In this document: piece by piece, positions 7,923-15,333 of the stretch
Layout of the letters: every line of letters starts with the position of its first letter
Position numbering within the stretch: position 1 is the first letter of the stretch
Assembly: GCA_003242255.1 (NCBI GenBank)
Contig: QGUT01000002.1
Location: 1-40,264, forward strand
DNA: 40,264 bases
From: Bacillota bacterium
GTDB lineage: Bacteria > Bacillota > Thermosediminibacteria > Thermosediminibacterales > Thermosediminibacteraceae
Direction: 5' to 3'
Notes under the pieces: generated by a model
Database searches by the model: none
Told to the model about the DNA's origin: nothing
The model's input: the letters and a program-made list of their open reading frames with translations, nothing else
Translations under genes and position numbers: made by a program

Positions 7923-9008
7923 TCAATATTTTTTCAGGTGCATGATCAATTTGTGGTCTTCGGTGGAAATCGAGGTGATCTTAAGGTCGTAGGGAAGCGG
8001 CGGCGGAGTGAAGGAAAGATCGACGTTTTTGGTAATGTCCTGTATCACTTTCGGCGGAAGTGTGACGCCTTTAAATTCGACTCTGATGGGCTCAATCCTT
8101 ATGCGGTTGTCGTTTAAAAGTTCCAGCCGGCAGGTTATCGAATACAAGATCTCGCCTTCCGGCCCCCTTTCGGCTACCGTGATGCCTTCTGGGCCGAAGG
8201 TGAAAAAGGCGTTTTTAAGTTTTTCGTCGCCGGAAAGCAGTTTCTCGGTTAAGCTTTTGTCGAGGAATTCGGCCCGAGCTGTCAGCGTGAGGTAGTTTAC
8301 TTTGAGGTTGTCGGGGCCTATGCTCTTCCAGGGAAGGGAGGCGAAATTCTTCAAAAGATAATCCAGAGAAGGCAGGACTTCCTGCCAGTTTTTGCTGACA
8401 ATTTCCAAAAAGGACGGGTCGTCGAGAATTTTCCTGGCGTTTATAAGTTCCTGTTCCTTTTCGGCCCTCGCAACCACGAGGTCTTCTAAAGTCTTTTTCG
8501 TCTGTTCCTCCAAAGCCCTGATTTCCTCCTGTTTTTCCATGATAGAGGATTCCTCCCGTTGGCGCAGTAAAATTAAATTTCTGGTTTCCAGAACTACATT
8601 ATTATAGTATTCCAGCAAAAGCATGATGTTGTCGAACCGCCTCATAAATTCCCCGATGTCTTCGGCCCCTACCAGCACGGCGAGAAAGGTCCCCAGGCCG
8701 TGCTTGTAGCTGAAGACTATCCACCTGGAGAGCTTCTCCCGGTTTTCCTTAAGCTTTGCCGACAGGCGGTGGACTTCGGAGCGCTTTAAAAGAAGTTCTT
8801 CTTCCAGTTCTTTTTTCTTCTCTTCCAGCTCGCCGAGCTTTATGTTCAGAGCGTGGATTCTAGACTCCAGCCTCAAAATTTCTTCTATCAGTTTCTGCTC
8901 CAGTTCGCTCTGGATCGGCGACGGCTGTGCTGCTGAAGAAAAATCGAATCCGAAAATATATAGGGAAAAAGACAGCAAAAGCAAAAAGGACAGCGCTTTG
9001 CGGGCCAT
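7923..9008 (-). CDS. Exported coiled-coil protein with DUF2993/LmeA-like C-terminus
   Basis: A 361-residue exported protein of unassigned function. Residues 1-26 form a signal peptide (KALSFLLLLSFSLYIFGF, then a small-residue cleavage region SSAAQ). Residues ~30-195 are Glu/Lys/Leu-rich coiled coil with an interruption (SRWIVFSYKHGLGTFLAVLV) like that in the N-terminal domains of CwlO/PcsB peptidoglycan-hydrolase regulators. No hydrolase domain follows. Instead residues ~230-361 resemble DUF2993/LmeA lipid-binding proteins: ITVAERG near the middle, VEFKGVTLPPKVI, and the end PPLPYDLKITSISTEDHKLI. Both domain likenesses are read by eye and the second is the less certain. The gene stands alone, with its own candidate promoter upstream. 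Confidence 0.75.
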   Translation of the reverse strand: MARKALSFLLLLSFSLYIFGFDFSSAAQPSPIQSELEQKLIEEILRLESRIHALNIKLGELEEKKKELEEELLLKRSEVHRLSAKLKENREKLSRWIVFSYKHGLGTFLAVLVGAEDIGEFMRRFDNIMLLLEYYNNVVLETRNLILLRQREESSIMEKQEEIRALEEQTKKTLEDLVVARAEKEQELINARKILDDPSFLEIVSKNWQEVLPSLDYLLKNFASLPWKSIGPDNLKVNYLTLTARAEFLDKSLTEKLLSGDEKLKNAFFTFGPEGITVAERGPEGEILYSITCRLELLNDNRIRIEPIRVEFKGVTLPPKVIQDITKNVDLSFTPPPLPYDLKITSISTEDHKLIMHLKKY

Positions 9009-9049
9009 CGGATTTCCCAGCCTTTTCGAAAAAGGTTTTCTTTATCAAA

Positions 9050-9078
9050 ATATTCTACGAGATAGAGGATATTCCCTC
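9050..9078 (-). promoter_or_regulatory. Sigma-H-like promoter for the exported coiled-coil gene
   Basis: On the minus strand GAGGGAATA, 11 bases, then GTAGAATAT. This matches the sigma-H consensus except G for A at the first core position of the -35. Spacing equals the two perfect matches at 3.5 and 22.6 kb. It lies about 45 bp upstream of the start codon. Confidence 0.38.
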
Positions 9079-9152
9079 TCGCCGTAATTTATTTCTGCGC
9101 TTTTTTGTATTATAATGAAATTGGAAAAAAAGAGGAGAAGGCGGGGGGTAAT

Positions 9153-10178
9153 ATGAATTTGAGCGAAATAAAGAAAGTGGCCCGGGAAAAGATGAAGGGC
9201 TACTGCAGGGTCTGCAAGGTTTGCGACGGAGTAGCTTGTGCTGGCGAAGTGCCCGGCATGGGAGGTGCGGGAACCGGAGCTTCCTTCCGGGCCAACGTGG
9301 AAGCTTTAGCCCGGGTGAAGCTCAACATGAGGACCCTCCACGGGGCAAAGGACCCGGACATAAGCACAGAGCTTTTCGGGAAAAAGCTCTCGATGCCGAT
9401 AATCGCCGCCCCCATTACCGGTTCGGAATACAACATGGGGGGTGCCATTTCGGAAGAAGAATTTATAAAGATGGTGATTTCGGGAAGCCGTGCTGCTGGA
9501 ACTATAGGCATGTGCGGCGACGGAGGAAATCCGCTCTTTTACGATTCGGGCCTTAAGGCTATCGGAGAGGAAGATGGCCACGGTATCGCCATCATGAAGC
9601 CCAGGGAAAATGAAGTTTTGATGAAGATGGCCCAGAGGGCCAAAGACGTGGGAGCGGTGGCTGTAGGCATGGACGTGGACGGGGCCGGATTGGTGACTAT
9701 GGCCCTGATGGGGCAGCCGGTGGGCCCAAAGCCCCTGGAAGAGTTAAAAGACATCATATCAAAGGTGGATCTTCCTTTCATAGTCAAGGGGATAATGACA
9801 CCGGATGAGGCTGAGATCGCTTACGAAGCCGGGGCCTCGGCCGTAGTCGTTTCAAACCATGGCGGAAGGATATTGGATTTTACGCCGGGAGTGGCGGAAG
9901 TCCTGCCGGAAATAGCGAAAAAATTCAAGGGGAAGATGACGATTCTGGCCGACGGCGGAGTGAGGTCCGGCGTCGATGTGCTGAAGTACCTGGCCCTCGG
10001 CGCCGATGCAGTATTGGTGGGAAGACCGGTAATCATCGGCGCTTTCGGCGGGGGAATGGAAGGAGTAAAGCTGGTCCTGGAGACCATGGCGAAGGAACTC
10101 TACCAGGCGATGATACTGACCGGCTGCAAGGATCTTTCTTCCATAGATTCCCGAGTCATTTTCAACCCCGGCAATTAA
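9153..10178 (+). CDS. FMN-dependent alpha-hydroxy-acid oxidoreductase family protein
   Basis: A TIM-barrel flavoprotein related to lactate/glycolate oxidases and L-lactate dehydrogenases. Family marks include SMPIIAAPITGSEYN, PFIVKGIMTPDEAEIA, the catalytic histidine region VSNHGGRILD (His236) and the phosphate-binding LADGGVRSGVDVLKYLALGA. The clostridial form has a short N-terminus with four cysteines (18, 21, 24, 29; CRVCKVCDGVACAG) which may bind metal or act as redox thiols. Although the frame is open from 9105, GGGGGG just before ATG 9153 sets the start (341 residues). A TATAAT lies at 9111-9116. Substrate cannot be assigned; the organism would be anaerobic, so dehydrogenase activity is more likely than oxidase. 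Confidence 0.85.
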   Translation: MNLSEIKKVAREKMKGYCRVCKVCDGVACAGEVPGMGGAGTGASFRANVEALARVKLNMRTLHGAKDPDISTELFGKKLSMPIIAAPITGSEYNMGGAISEEEFIKMVISGSRAAGTIGMCGDGGNPLFYDSGLKAIGEEDGHGIAIMKPRENEVLMKMAQRAKDVGAVAVGMDVDGAGLVTMALMGQPVGPKPLEELKDIISKVDLPFIVKGIMTPDEAEIAYEAGASAVVVSNHGGRILDFTPGVAEVLPEIAKKFKGKMTILADGGVRSGVDVLKYLALGADAVLVGRPVIIGAFGGGMEGVKLVLETMAKELYQAMILTGCKDLSSIDSRVIFNPGN

Positions 10179-10184
10179 GATAGA

Positions 10185-10215
10185 GCCCGGCCACCGTATA
10201 TGGTGCCGGGCTTTT
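10185..10215 (+). terminator. Terminator after the hydroxy-acid oxidoreductase gene
   Basis: GCCCGGC-CACC pairs with GGTG-CCGGGC (10185-10195 with 10202-10211, one bulged C), loop GTATAT, then TTTT. It abuts the 3' end of the opposing ychF gene. Confidence 0.75.
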
Positions 10216-11308
10216 ACACGTTAAACCTGAAGAAGATTATGTCTCCGTCCTTCACCACGTAGTCCTTGCCTTCCAATCGCACCAGGCCTTTTTCCTTTGC
10301 CACCTGCTGGCTCTGGCAGGACATCAGGTCCTCGTAAGCGATGACCTCCGCCCTTATGAATCCACGCTCGAAATCGCTGTGAATTTTTCCCGCTGCCTGA
10401 GGCGCCTTGGTGCCTTCCTTTATGGTCCAGGCCCTCACTTCTTTGGGGCCGGCCGTGAAAAAGGTGATGAGCCCGAGGAGCCTGTACCCCGCCCGGATCA
10501 GGCGGTTGAGTCCCGGCTCTTCGAGGCCGTAGGCCGAAAGGAGTTCATTCCTCTCCGCATCGTCCAGGGCGGCCAGTTCCGCCTCGATTTTGGCGCAGAT
10601 CGAGATGACCTCCGCCCCTTCGCTTCGGGCGTATTCCCGCACTTTTTTTACCAGATCGTTTTCCTCTCCCGCCATGAGGTCGTCTTCCGAGATGTTGGCG
10701 ACATAAATGACCGGCTTTAAGGTGAGGAGGTTGAGGCCTTTTACCATTTTTGATTCTTCCTCGTCAAGTTGCAGGGCCCGGGCGGGCCGGTTGCTTTCCA
10801 GAGTTTCTTTCAACCGCTCGAGCAGGGAAAGCTCCTTTTGATACTGTTTGTCTCCCGATTTGGCCTGCTTTGCCACCCGGTCGATCCGCCTTTCTAAGGT
10901 TTCCAGGTCGGCGAAGATGAGCTCCAGGTTTATGGTCTCTATATCCCTTATCGGGTCTACGCTGCCGTCCACGTGGACCACGTTGGGATCCTGAAAGCAG
11001 CGGACCACGTGGGCTATGGCGTCGACTTCCCGGATGTGGGAAAGAAACTTATTGCCGAGCCCTTCGCCGCGGCTGGCCCCTCTCACCAGGCCGGCTATGT
11101 CCACGAATTTTATGGTAGCGGGGGTAACTTTCTGTGGGTTTTCCAATCGGGCCAGTTCCTCCAGCCTGGGGTCAGGGACGGCCACGACGCCCACGTTGGG
11201 CTCTATGGTGCAAAAAGGGTAGTTGGCACACTCGGCTCCTGCTTTGGTAATGGCATTAAAAAGGGTGCTCTTGCCGACGTTGGGCAGTCCTACGATGCCT
11301 ATCTCCAT
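10214..11308 (-). CDS. ychF: Redox-regulated ATPase YchF (Obg-family)
   Basis: A conserved cytoplasmic P-loop protein of the Obg subfamily that prefers ATP to GTP and binds ribosomes. The N-terminus MEIGIVGLPNVGKSTLFNAI carries the P-loop (residues 8-15). Switch and G3 regions are visible (YPFCTIEPNVG, DIAGLVRGASRGEGLGN), and the specificity region reads PVIYVANISE in place of the GTPase NKxD, as expected for YchF. The C-terminal TGS-like domain ends GDIIFFRFNV. Length (364) is typical. It is monocistronic with a good sigma-A promoter upstream. Confidence 0.97.
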   Translation of the reverse strand: MEIGIVGLPNVGKSTLFNAITKAGAECANYPFCTIEPNVGVVAVPDPRLEELARLENPQKVTPATIKFVDIAGLVRGASRGEGLGNKFLSHIREVDAIAHVVRCFQDPNVVHVDGSVDPIRDIETINLELIFADLETLERRIDRVAKQAKSGDKQYQKELSLLERLKETLESNRPARALQLDEEESKMVKGLNLLTLKPVIYVANISEDDLMAGEENDLVKKVREYARSEGAEVISICAKIEAELAALDDAERNELLSAYGLEEPGLNRLIRAGYRLLGLITFFTAGPKEVRAWTIKEGTKAPQAAGKIHSDFERGFIRAEVIAYEDLMSCQSQQVAKEKGLVRLEGKDYVVKDGDIIFFRFNV

Positions 11309-11349
11309 TTTTATATGGACTCCTTTCCAGGGTTTTCGTCACTCTCTGT

Positions 11350-11378
11350 ATTATACCAGCCTTGTTTTGAACTGTAAA
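11350..11378 (-). promoter_or_regulatory. Sigma-A promoter of ychF
   Basis: On the minus strand TTTACA (complement of 11373-11378), 17 bases, TATAAT (complement of 11350-11355), with a TGG extension before the -10. This is a near-consensus promoter about 40 bp upstream of the ychF start. Confidence 0.75.
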
Positions 11379-11446
11379 CTGAAGGATTTTTTCTTCCGAC
11401 ATAGAAATAAGAATAAGTGCATTATAATCAATGATGGGGGTTGAAA

Positions 11447-12241
11447 ATGAGGTATAAACTGGTAGTAACGGATTTGGATGGAACGCTGCTGGACGACAGG
11501 AAAAACGTGTCCAAAGCAAATCTCGAGGCTATAAAAAGGATAAGGGACGCAGGGGTTTTATTTACCGTTGCCACCGGGAGGGGTGAAAGGGGGGCCCGAC
11601 CGCTTCTCGAGCTCCTGAAGCCCGACGTCCCCGCCATTTTGTTCAATGGCTGTGAGATATTCGAAATGGGAAAAGGGCCGATATACTCGGAGTACCTGCC
11701 GAAGACCATCGCCGATATGGTGGTGGACCATTTTTTGAAAACGGAGTTTGGTATAATCGGTTTCCTGCACGACAAAATCTTCCTCGTGGGGTACAAGCCG
11801 GCCCACGAAATTTACCTGAAAAGGGAAAAGGTGGCGTACGAGGTTGTGGACGACTTGAGGCACCTGGATGCGGTGAATAAGGTGATGGTGGTGGGCGACG
11901 TGCCTCGGGCGATGGAGATGATGGGGGAATTGGAGAAAAAGGAGGGTATAAACCTCAACTGCGTAAAAACTGAAGACTTTTACTACGAGGTTCTGCCCGA
12001 TGGCGTGTCAAAAGGCGAAGGCTTGAAAAAGCTTTGCGAGATCCTCGGAATCGAGAGGGAGAGTGTGATAGCCATAGGAGACAACATGAACGACCTTTCG
12101 ATGATAAATTTTGCGGGTCTGGGGGTAGCGGTGGAAAACGCTGAAGAACCCGTAAAAAAAGCGGCGAAACTAGTGGTGCCGTCGAACAACGACGACGGAG
12201 TGGCATACCTTTTAAACAAGCTGGCCGAAGGCGAGCTTTGA
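11447..12241 (+). CDS. Cof-type HAD-superfamily phosphatase
   Basis: A 264-residue haloacid-dehalogenase-type hydrolase of the Cof/IIB group. Motif I is VVTDLDGTLLDD (nucleophile Asp9, acid Asp11), motif II VATGR, and motifs III/IV are in SKGEGLKKLCEILGI and AIGDNMNDLSMINFAG. Such enzymes dephosphorylate sugar phosphates or flavin-type metabolites; the substrate here is unknown. The frame allows TTG 11441, but GGGGG at 11436-11440 fits ATG 11447 better. The lipoprotein gene 25 bp downstream is probably cotranscribed. A TATAAT is at 11423-11428, and a one-mismatch sigma-H-like site is at 11381-11409. Confidence 0.93.
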   Translation: MRYKLVVTDLDGTLLDDRKNVSKANLEAIKRIRDAGVLFTVATGRGERGARPLLELLKPDVPAILFNGCEIFEMGKGPIYSEYLPKTIADMVVDHFLKTEFGIIGFLHDKIFLVGYKPAHEIYLKREKVAYEVVDDLRHLDAVNKVMVVGDVPRAMEMMGELEKKEGINLNCVKTEDFYYEVLPDGVSKGEGLKKLCEILGIERESVIAIGDNMNDLSMINFAGLGVAVENAEEPVKKAAKLVVPSNNDDGVAYLLNKLAEGEL

Positions 12242-12266
12242 TGTTGAGGATAAGGGGGGCTCTAAG

Positions 12267-13769
12267 TTGGGAAATAAAATTTACAGGGTGGCGGCCTTTT
12301 TCCTGATGCTAGCGGTAGTTCTGGGCATCGCCGGCTGCGGCGGGGAAATGCCGGAACCGGAGGGTCCGTCATCTAAGGTCCTGGAACCGGAAGGGGCGGT
12401 GGTAGAACTGGCCATGGAGGGGTCGAAAGTCGAGAGAGCCACCGCCATCCTGGAGGGTCAGATAGATTATTTCGAAGGGAGAGAACTTTTTTCTCCCGAT
12501 TTTAAGTGGGCTGCCTTTTCGGGAACCCAAAATGGCTTTGGACAGGGTATCTGGGCATTTGCCCTGGATGGTTCCGATGCGGAACTGGTAGAAAAAATAC
12601 AGGGACAAGATTTCGAAAGCGGGAATTACCGCCTCTGGCTGCTGGGATGGGATGCGGAAAACCGATTGATATACGCCGTTTCAGGAGAGGAGCTGATTTT
12701 TAAGAAATACGATCCGAAGGACAGAAAATCGGAAGAGGTGGGCCGCCTGCCGCTGGAAGGCGGCTATTGGACACACATGGTTTTTAGCCGGCAGCGGGAT
12801 GCGATTTTTGTGGACCTGGTGAGCGAAATATGGAAGGTAGATGTATCCGAAAAAGCAGTATCCCGCCTGATAGGGGAATTGCCTTCTTACGATGGCCTCT
12901 TTTATCCCAGACTTTCGCCCAATGGAGATTATTTCGCGTACGAGAAGTACGAGCCCGACGTCCCGGGAATATACGTGCTGGATACAGAGACCGGAGAAGA
13001 ACGACTGCTGGCCGGAGATGGGGAAGTCCTCCGGTTTTCGCCCGCCTGGGCTCCCGACGGCCTCCATTTGATGTACTACGGTGCCGTTAAAGGTGAAGAT
13101 GGCAGTTTCGACCTAGTGCAGGGTGAGAACTACCCTTACCCCTTAGGGAATTTTTTGGAAGTGGCGGAAGTGAAGACGGGGAAGCTGAAAAAAATTGAAG
13201 TTCCGGGGAAAAAGGTGGGTTACGCCCGCTGGAATTCGAATGGAACGGCCATCGCCTTCAGCACCATATCGGATATAGCTTTGAGCGAACAGGATGTCGA
13301 AAGCGTGGAGTGGGATTCCCTGTGCACGGCGGACCTTTCGGGGAATGTGAGGGAGATCGCCAAGAATCTAAAGGTGCCCCTGATAAGCCATATGGAGGAC
13401 GATAACGTTTTTTATATCGCCGACAGGGATTTTCTCGATGGGGGAGGGCCGCTTTACTGCCTTTTTGCCGGAAGAGGCAAGGAGGTCGTAAAAGGCGATG
13501 GCATTGAAAAATGGTTGATAAGCGAGGGATTGATGTATGGGGCCGGTTTTCCCGAATACCGAGGGAAAGCGGTAATCGCGGCTTACCGGCAGGATGGGTC
13601 TTTCGGAGTCTACTTCTTGGAAAAGGGGGAGGCAAAAGAAATTTTCTCGGCTACAGGTAATTTATGGAAATATACTGTGCTGGGGGACTACCTCGTGCTC
13701 TCCTATACCGATGCACAAAATCAATGGGAAAAACTGGATTTTATCTTTCTAGGGACTTCAACGCCTTAA
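12267..13769 (+). CDS. Lipoprotein with TolB-like beta-propeller repeats
   Basis: A 500-residue exported lipoprotein: N-terminal charged and hydrophobic segment ending in lipobox IAGC (Cys24), then a Pro/Glu-rich linker. The body contains repeats of the PD40/TolB kind, for example FSPDFKWAAFSG, LSPNGDYFAYEKY, FSPAWAPDGLHLMYYG and WNSNGTAIAF, which suggests a beta-propeller on the outer face of the membrane. No enzymatic motif is seen, so it may be a binding or scaffold protein. TTG 12267 follows AAGGGGGG. It sits 25 bp after the HAD phosphatase. Its last 29 bp overlap, tail to tail, the pseudouridine synthase gene on the other strand. Confidence 0.82.
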   Translation: MGNKIYRVAAFFLMLAVVLGIAGCGGEMPEPEGPSSKVLEPEGAVVELAMEGSKVERATAILEGQIDYFEGRELFSPDFKWAAFSGTQNGFGQGIWAFALDGSDAELVEKIQGQDFESGNYRLWLLGWDAENRLIYAVSGEELIFKKYDPKDRKSEEVGRLPLEGGYWTHMVFSRQRDAIFVDLVSEIWKVDVSEKAVSRLIGELPSYDGLFYPRLSPNGDYFAYEKYEPDVPGIYVLDTETGEERLLAGDGEVLRFSPAWAPDGLHLMYYGAVKGEDGSFDLVQGENYPYPLGNFLEVAEVKTGKLKKIEVPGKKVGYARWNSNGTAIAFSTISDIALSEQDVESVEWDSLCTADLSGNVREIAKNLKVPLISHMEDDNVFYIADRDFLDGGGPLYCLFAGRGKEVVKGDGIEKWLISEGLMYGAGFPEYRGKAVIAAYRQDGSFGVYFLEKGEAKEIFSATGNLWKYTVLGDYLVLSYTDAQNQWEKLDFIFLGTSTP

Positions 13770-14469
13770 TTTCTTCGTCGGTGAGTTCCCGCCACTCTCC
13801 CGGCTCGAGTGCTTCATCCAGGGTGATGGGCCCCATCGACAGGCGCTTAAGATAAACCACTTCTTTGCCTCTCGCTTTTATCATGCGCTTGATCTGATGG
13901 TACTTTCCCTCGCAAATTGTGATTAAGGCCGACGATATATCGCCCGATTTTATGATATCGAGTTTTGCCGGGAGAGCCCTGAAATCCCCGAGGAAAATGC
14001 CCTTTTGGAAGGCCCTGGCGTCGTCTTCGGTTAAACTCCCCCGCACTTCCACGTAGTAAACTTTTTCTATCTTTTTTTTCGGGGAGAGAAGCTGGTGGGC
14101 CAGCATTCCGTCGTCGGTAATGAGGAGCAAACCTTCTGCGTCTTTGTCTAGACGGCCGACGGGGAAAAGGTTCCGGTGGGAATACTCCCCTTCGAGCAGG
14201 TCTATGACCGTGGCCTGCCGGCTGTCCCGGGTCGCCGATATGACGCCTTTGGGCTTGTTCATCATGAGGTACACGTTTTCTTTAAAAACAATGGGCTCTC
14301 CCAGGACCCAAATGTCATCGGCCGAAGGATCTACTGGTGTCTCGGGACTGGTGGCGGTCCTGCCGTTTACGGTGACGTCGCCGTTTTTGATTAATTTTTT
14401 CACATCTTTGCGGCTGCCGTAGCCGGACATGCTCAGAATTTTGTCGAGTCGCTCTTTTTTTGCGGCCAT
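13741..14469 (-). CDS. 16S/23S rRNA pseudouridine synthase, RsuA/RluB/RluF family
   Basis: This enzyme isomerises a specific uridine in rRNA. An S4 RNA-binding domain is at the N-terminus (ERLDKILSMSGYGSRKDVKKLI), followed by the RsuA-type catalytic domain with MMNKPKGVISATRD, the catalytic aspartate in VGRLDKDAEGLLLITDDG (about residue 105) and EGKYHQIKRMI. Which uridine it modifies cannot be read from sequence. The frame continues upstream to a TTG/ATG at 14529-14508, but a GAGG at suitable distance and the S4 domain boundary favour ATG 14469 (242 residues). Its 3' end overlaps the lipoprotein gene by 29 bp. Confidence 0.92.
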   Translation of the reverse strand: MAAKKERLDKILSMSGYGSRKDVKKLIKNGDVTVNGRTATSPETPVDPSADDIWVLGEPIVFKENVYLMMNKPKGVISATRDSRQATVIDLLEGEYSHRNLFPVGRLDKDAEGLLLITDDGMLAHQLLSPKKKIEKVYYVEVRGSLTEDDARAFQKGIFLGDFRALPAKLDIIKSGDISSALITICEGKYHQIKRMIKARGKEVVYLKRLSMGPITLDEALEPGEWRELTDEEIKALKSLER

Positions 14470-14552
14470 TGGACGAACCTCGCTTTGAAGAATATTTTTT
14501 CGCTTCATCAATCTACAATATAATAGCATTTTTTATAAGAAATAAAAAGTAA

Positions 14553-14584
14553 AAGAGCCCCGAAAATGAAGAATCGGGGCTCTT
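14553..14584 (-). terminator. Intrinsic terminator of the small tryptophan-rich gene
   Basis: An 11-bp stem AAGAGCCCCGA / TCGGGGCTCTT with a 10-base loop. On the minus strand it is followed by TTACTTTTTATTT, so it works for minus-strand transcripts from the 33-codon gene just upstream. Confidence 0.75.
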
Positions 14585-14592
14585 GCTTTCAC

Positions 14593-14694
14593 TTAGCTGG
14601 AGAGAACTACTATAACTATGGGCAGGAAGAATACCAGGACTATAATCGGTAAAAACCACCACCACCAGGTATGGATGCTGCTGAGGTCAGCCAC
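14593..14694 (-). CDS. 33-residue tryptophan-rich single-span membrane protein
   Basis: A very short gene not resembling any family I know. It reads MADLSSIHT, then four tryptophans in a row, then FLPIIVLVFFLPIVIVVLSS: one transmembrane segment of about 20 residues with a W4 belt at one interface and almost no tail. Support for a real gene: a GTG start 6-7 bases after AAGGGGG, a stop followed within 10 bp by a strong minus-strand terminator, and promoter-like sequence upstream. Size and layout recall small sporulation or membrane-stress peptides of Firmicutes (YjcZ-like and others), but the sequence is not the same. It could insert in or disturb the membrane, or bind a larger membrane protein. 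Function unknown. Confidence 0.65.
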   Translation of the reverse strand: MADLSSIHTWWWWFLPIIVLVFFLPIVIVVLSS

Positions 14695-14724
14695 CGTAGA
14701 ACCCCCTTTCTTTAATCCTCATTA

Positions 14725-14752
14725 CATAATATGTTAATTGAGATAAAAGGGT
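14725..14752 (-). promoter_or_regulatory. Possible mother-cell sigma-K-like promoter of the small gene
   Basis: On the minus strand AC (complement of 14751-14752), 17 bases, CATATTATG. This fits the sigma-K pattern AC-N16/17-CATAnnnT except for the final base. CATATTA also fits sigma-G -10 elements. These consensuses are weak and the region is AT-rich, so this is only suggestive. Confidence 0.25.
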
Positions 14753-14909
14753 ACTGGAGGTTTTTTAAAAGAAAAATATAACATTAGAGTAATTATGTGT
14801 AAAAAATTCACGATAAATGCTGAAGTGCCCGGATTTATCAGCATATTAACCATGAGGATTGTTTAATATAAGTACAGCAAAAAAATTTTTTTAAGGAGGA
14901 TTTCGGGTC

Positions 14910-15227
14910 ATGAATAAGTTAAAGCTTTTCATGGGGGGAATTGTCGCGGCAGCTCTGGCCTACGTCTTAAGCCCGGAGATAAAAAAGAGGGTAAAACCCA
15001 TGATGGAAAAGGGCATGGAAATGGGAAAAGAAAAGATGGAGAAGATAAAATTTAAAACCGACAGTGAATTCGGTGAAGAGGGGCTCACGAGCGGACAGGG
15101 CACCGAACTGGAACTGGAAAGGTTGAAGGAAGAAAATAGAACCTATCTGCAAGAGATAAGGGAATTGAAAACCGTGGTGAACAAGTTGCTCGACGAGATT
15201 GCATCCTTTAAAGAGAAAATTGATTGA
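14910..15227 (+). CDS. YtxH-like small membrane protein with charged coiled-coil tail
   Basis: A 105-residue protein. The N-terminus MNKLKLFMGGIVAAALAYVL is a single hydrophobic segment followed by SPEIKKRVKP, the layout of YtxH-type stress proteins. Then come a Met/Lys/Glu-rich amphipathic stretch (residues ~31-50) and a C-terminal coiled coil (ELERLKEENRTYLQEIRELK). The relationship to YtxH is by layout, not by clear identity. ATG 14910 follows AAGGAGGA by 9 bases. The gene is divergent from the small tryptophan-rich gene across a 215-bp AT-rich region and has its own terminator. Confidence 0.7.
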   Translation: MNKLKLFMGGIVAAALAYVLSPEIKKRVKPMMEKGMEMGKEKMEKIKFKTDSEFGEEGLTSGQGTELELERLKEENRTYLQEIRELKTVVNKLLDEIASFKEKID

Positions 15228-15246
15228 ATTCGATGCTTTTTTAATT

Positions 15247-15270
15247 CGTACCTACAGGTACGATTTTTGT
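15247..15270 (+). terminator. Terminator of the YtxH-like gene
   Basis: CGTACC, loop TACA, GGTACG, then ATTTTTGTTTT. The stem is short (6 bp) but the loop and U-tract are well placed, 20 bp after the stop. Confidence 0.6.
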
Positions 15271-15282
15271 TTTATGCTCATA

Positions 15283-15311
15283 TTGCAAATATTAATAATT
15301 GAGTGTAAAAT
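15283..15311 (+). promoter_or_regulatory. Sigma-A promoter of the glycerate operon
   Basis: TTGCAA, 17 bases, TAAAAT. The predicted start of transcription is about 16 bases before the glycerate kinase ATG, close to the ribosome site. Confidence 0.6.
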
Positions 15312-15333
15312 AAAAGCGGGGGCGGAGCTACAT

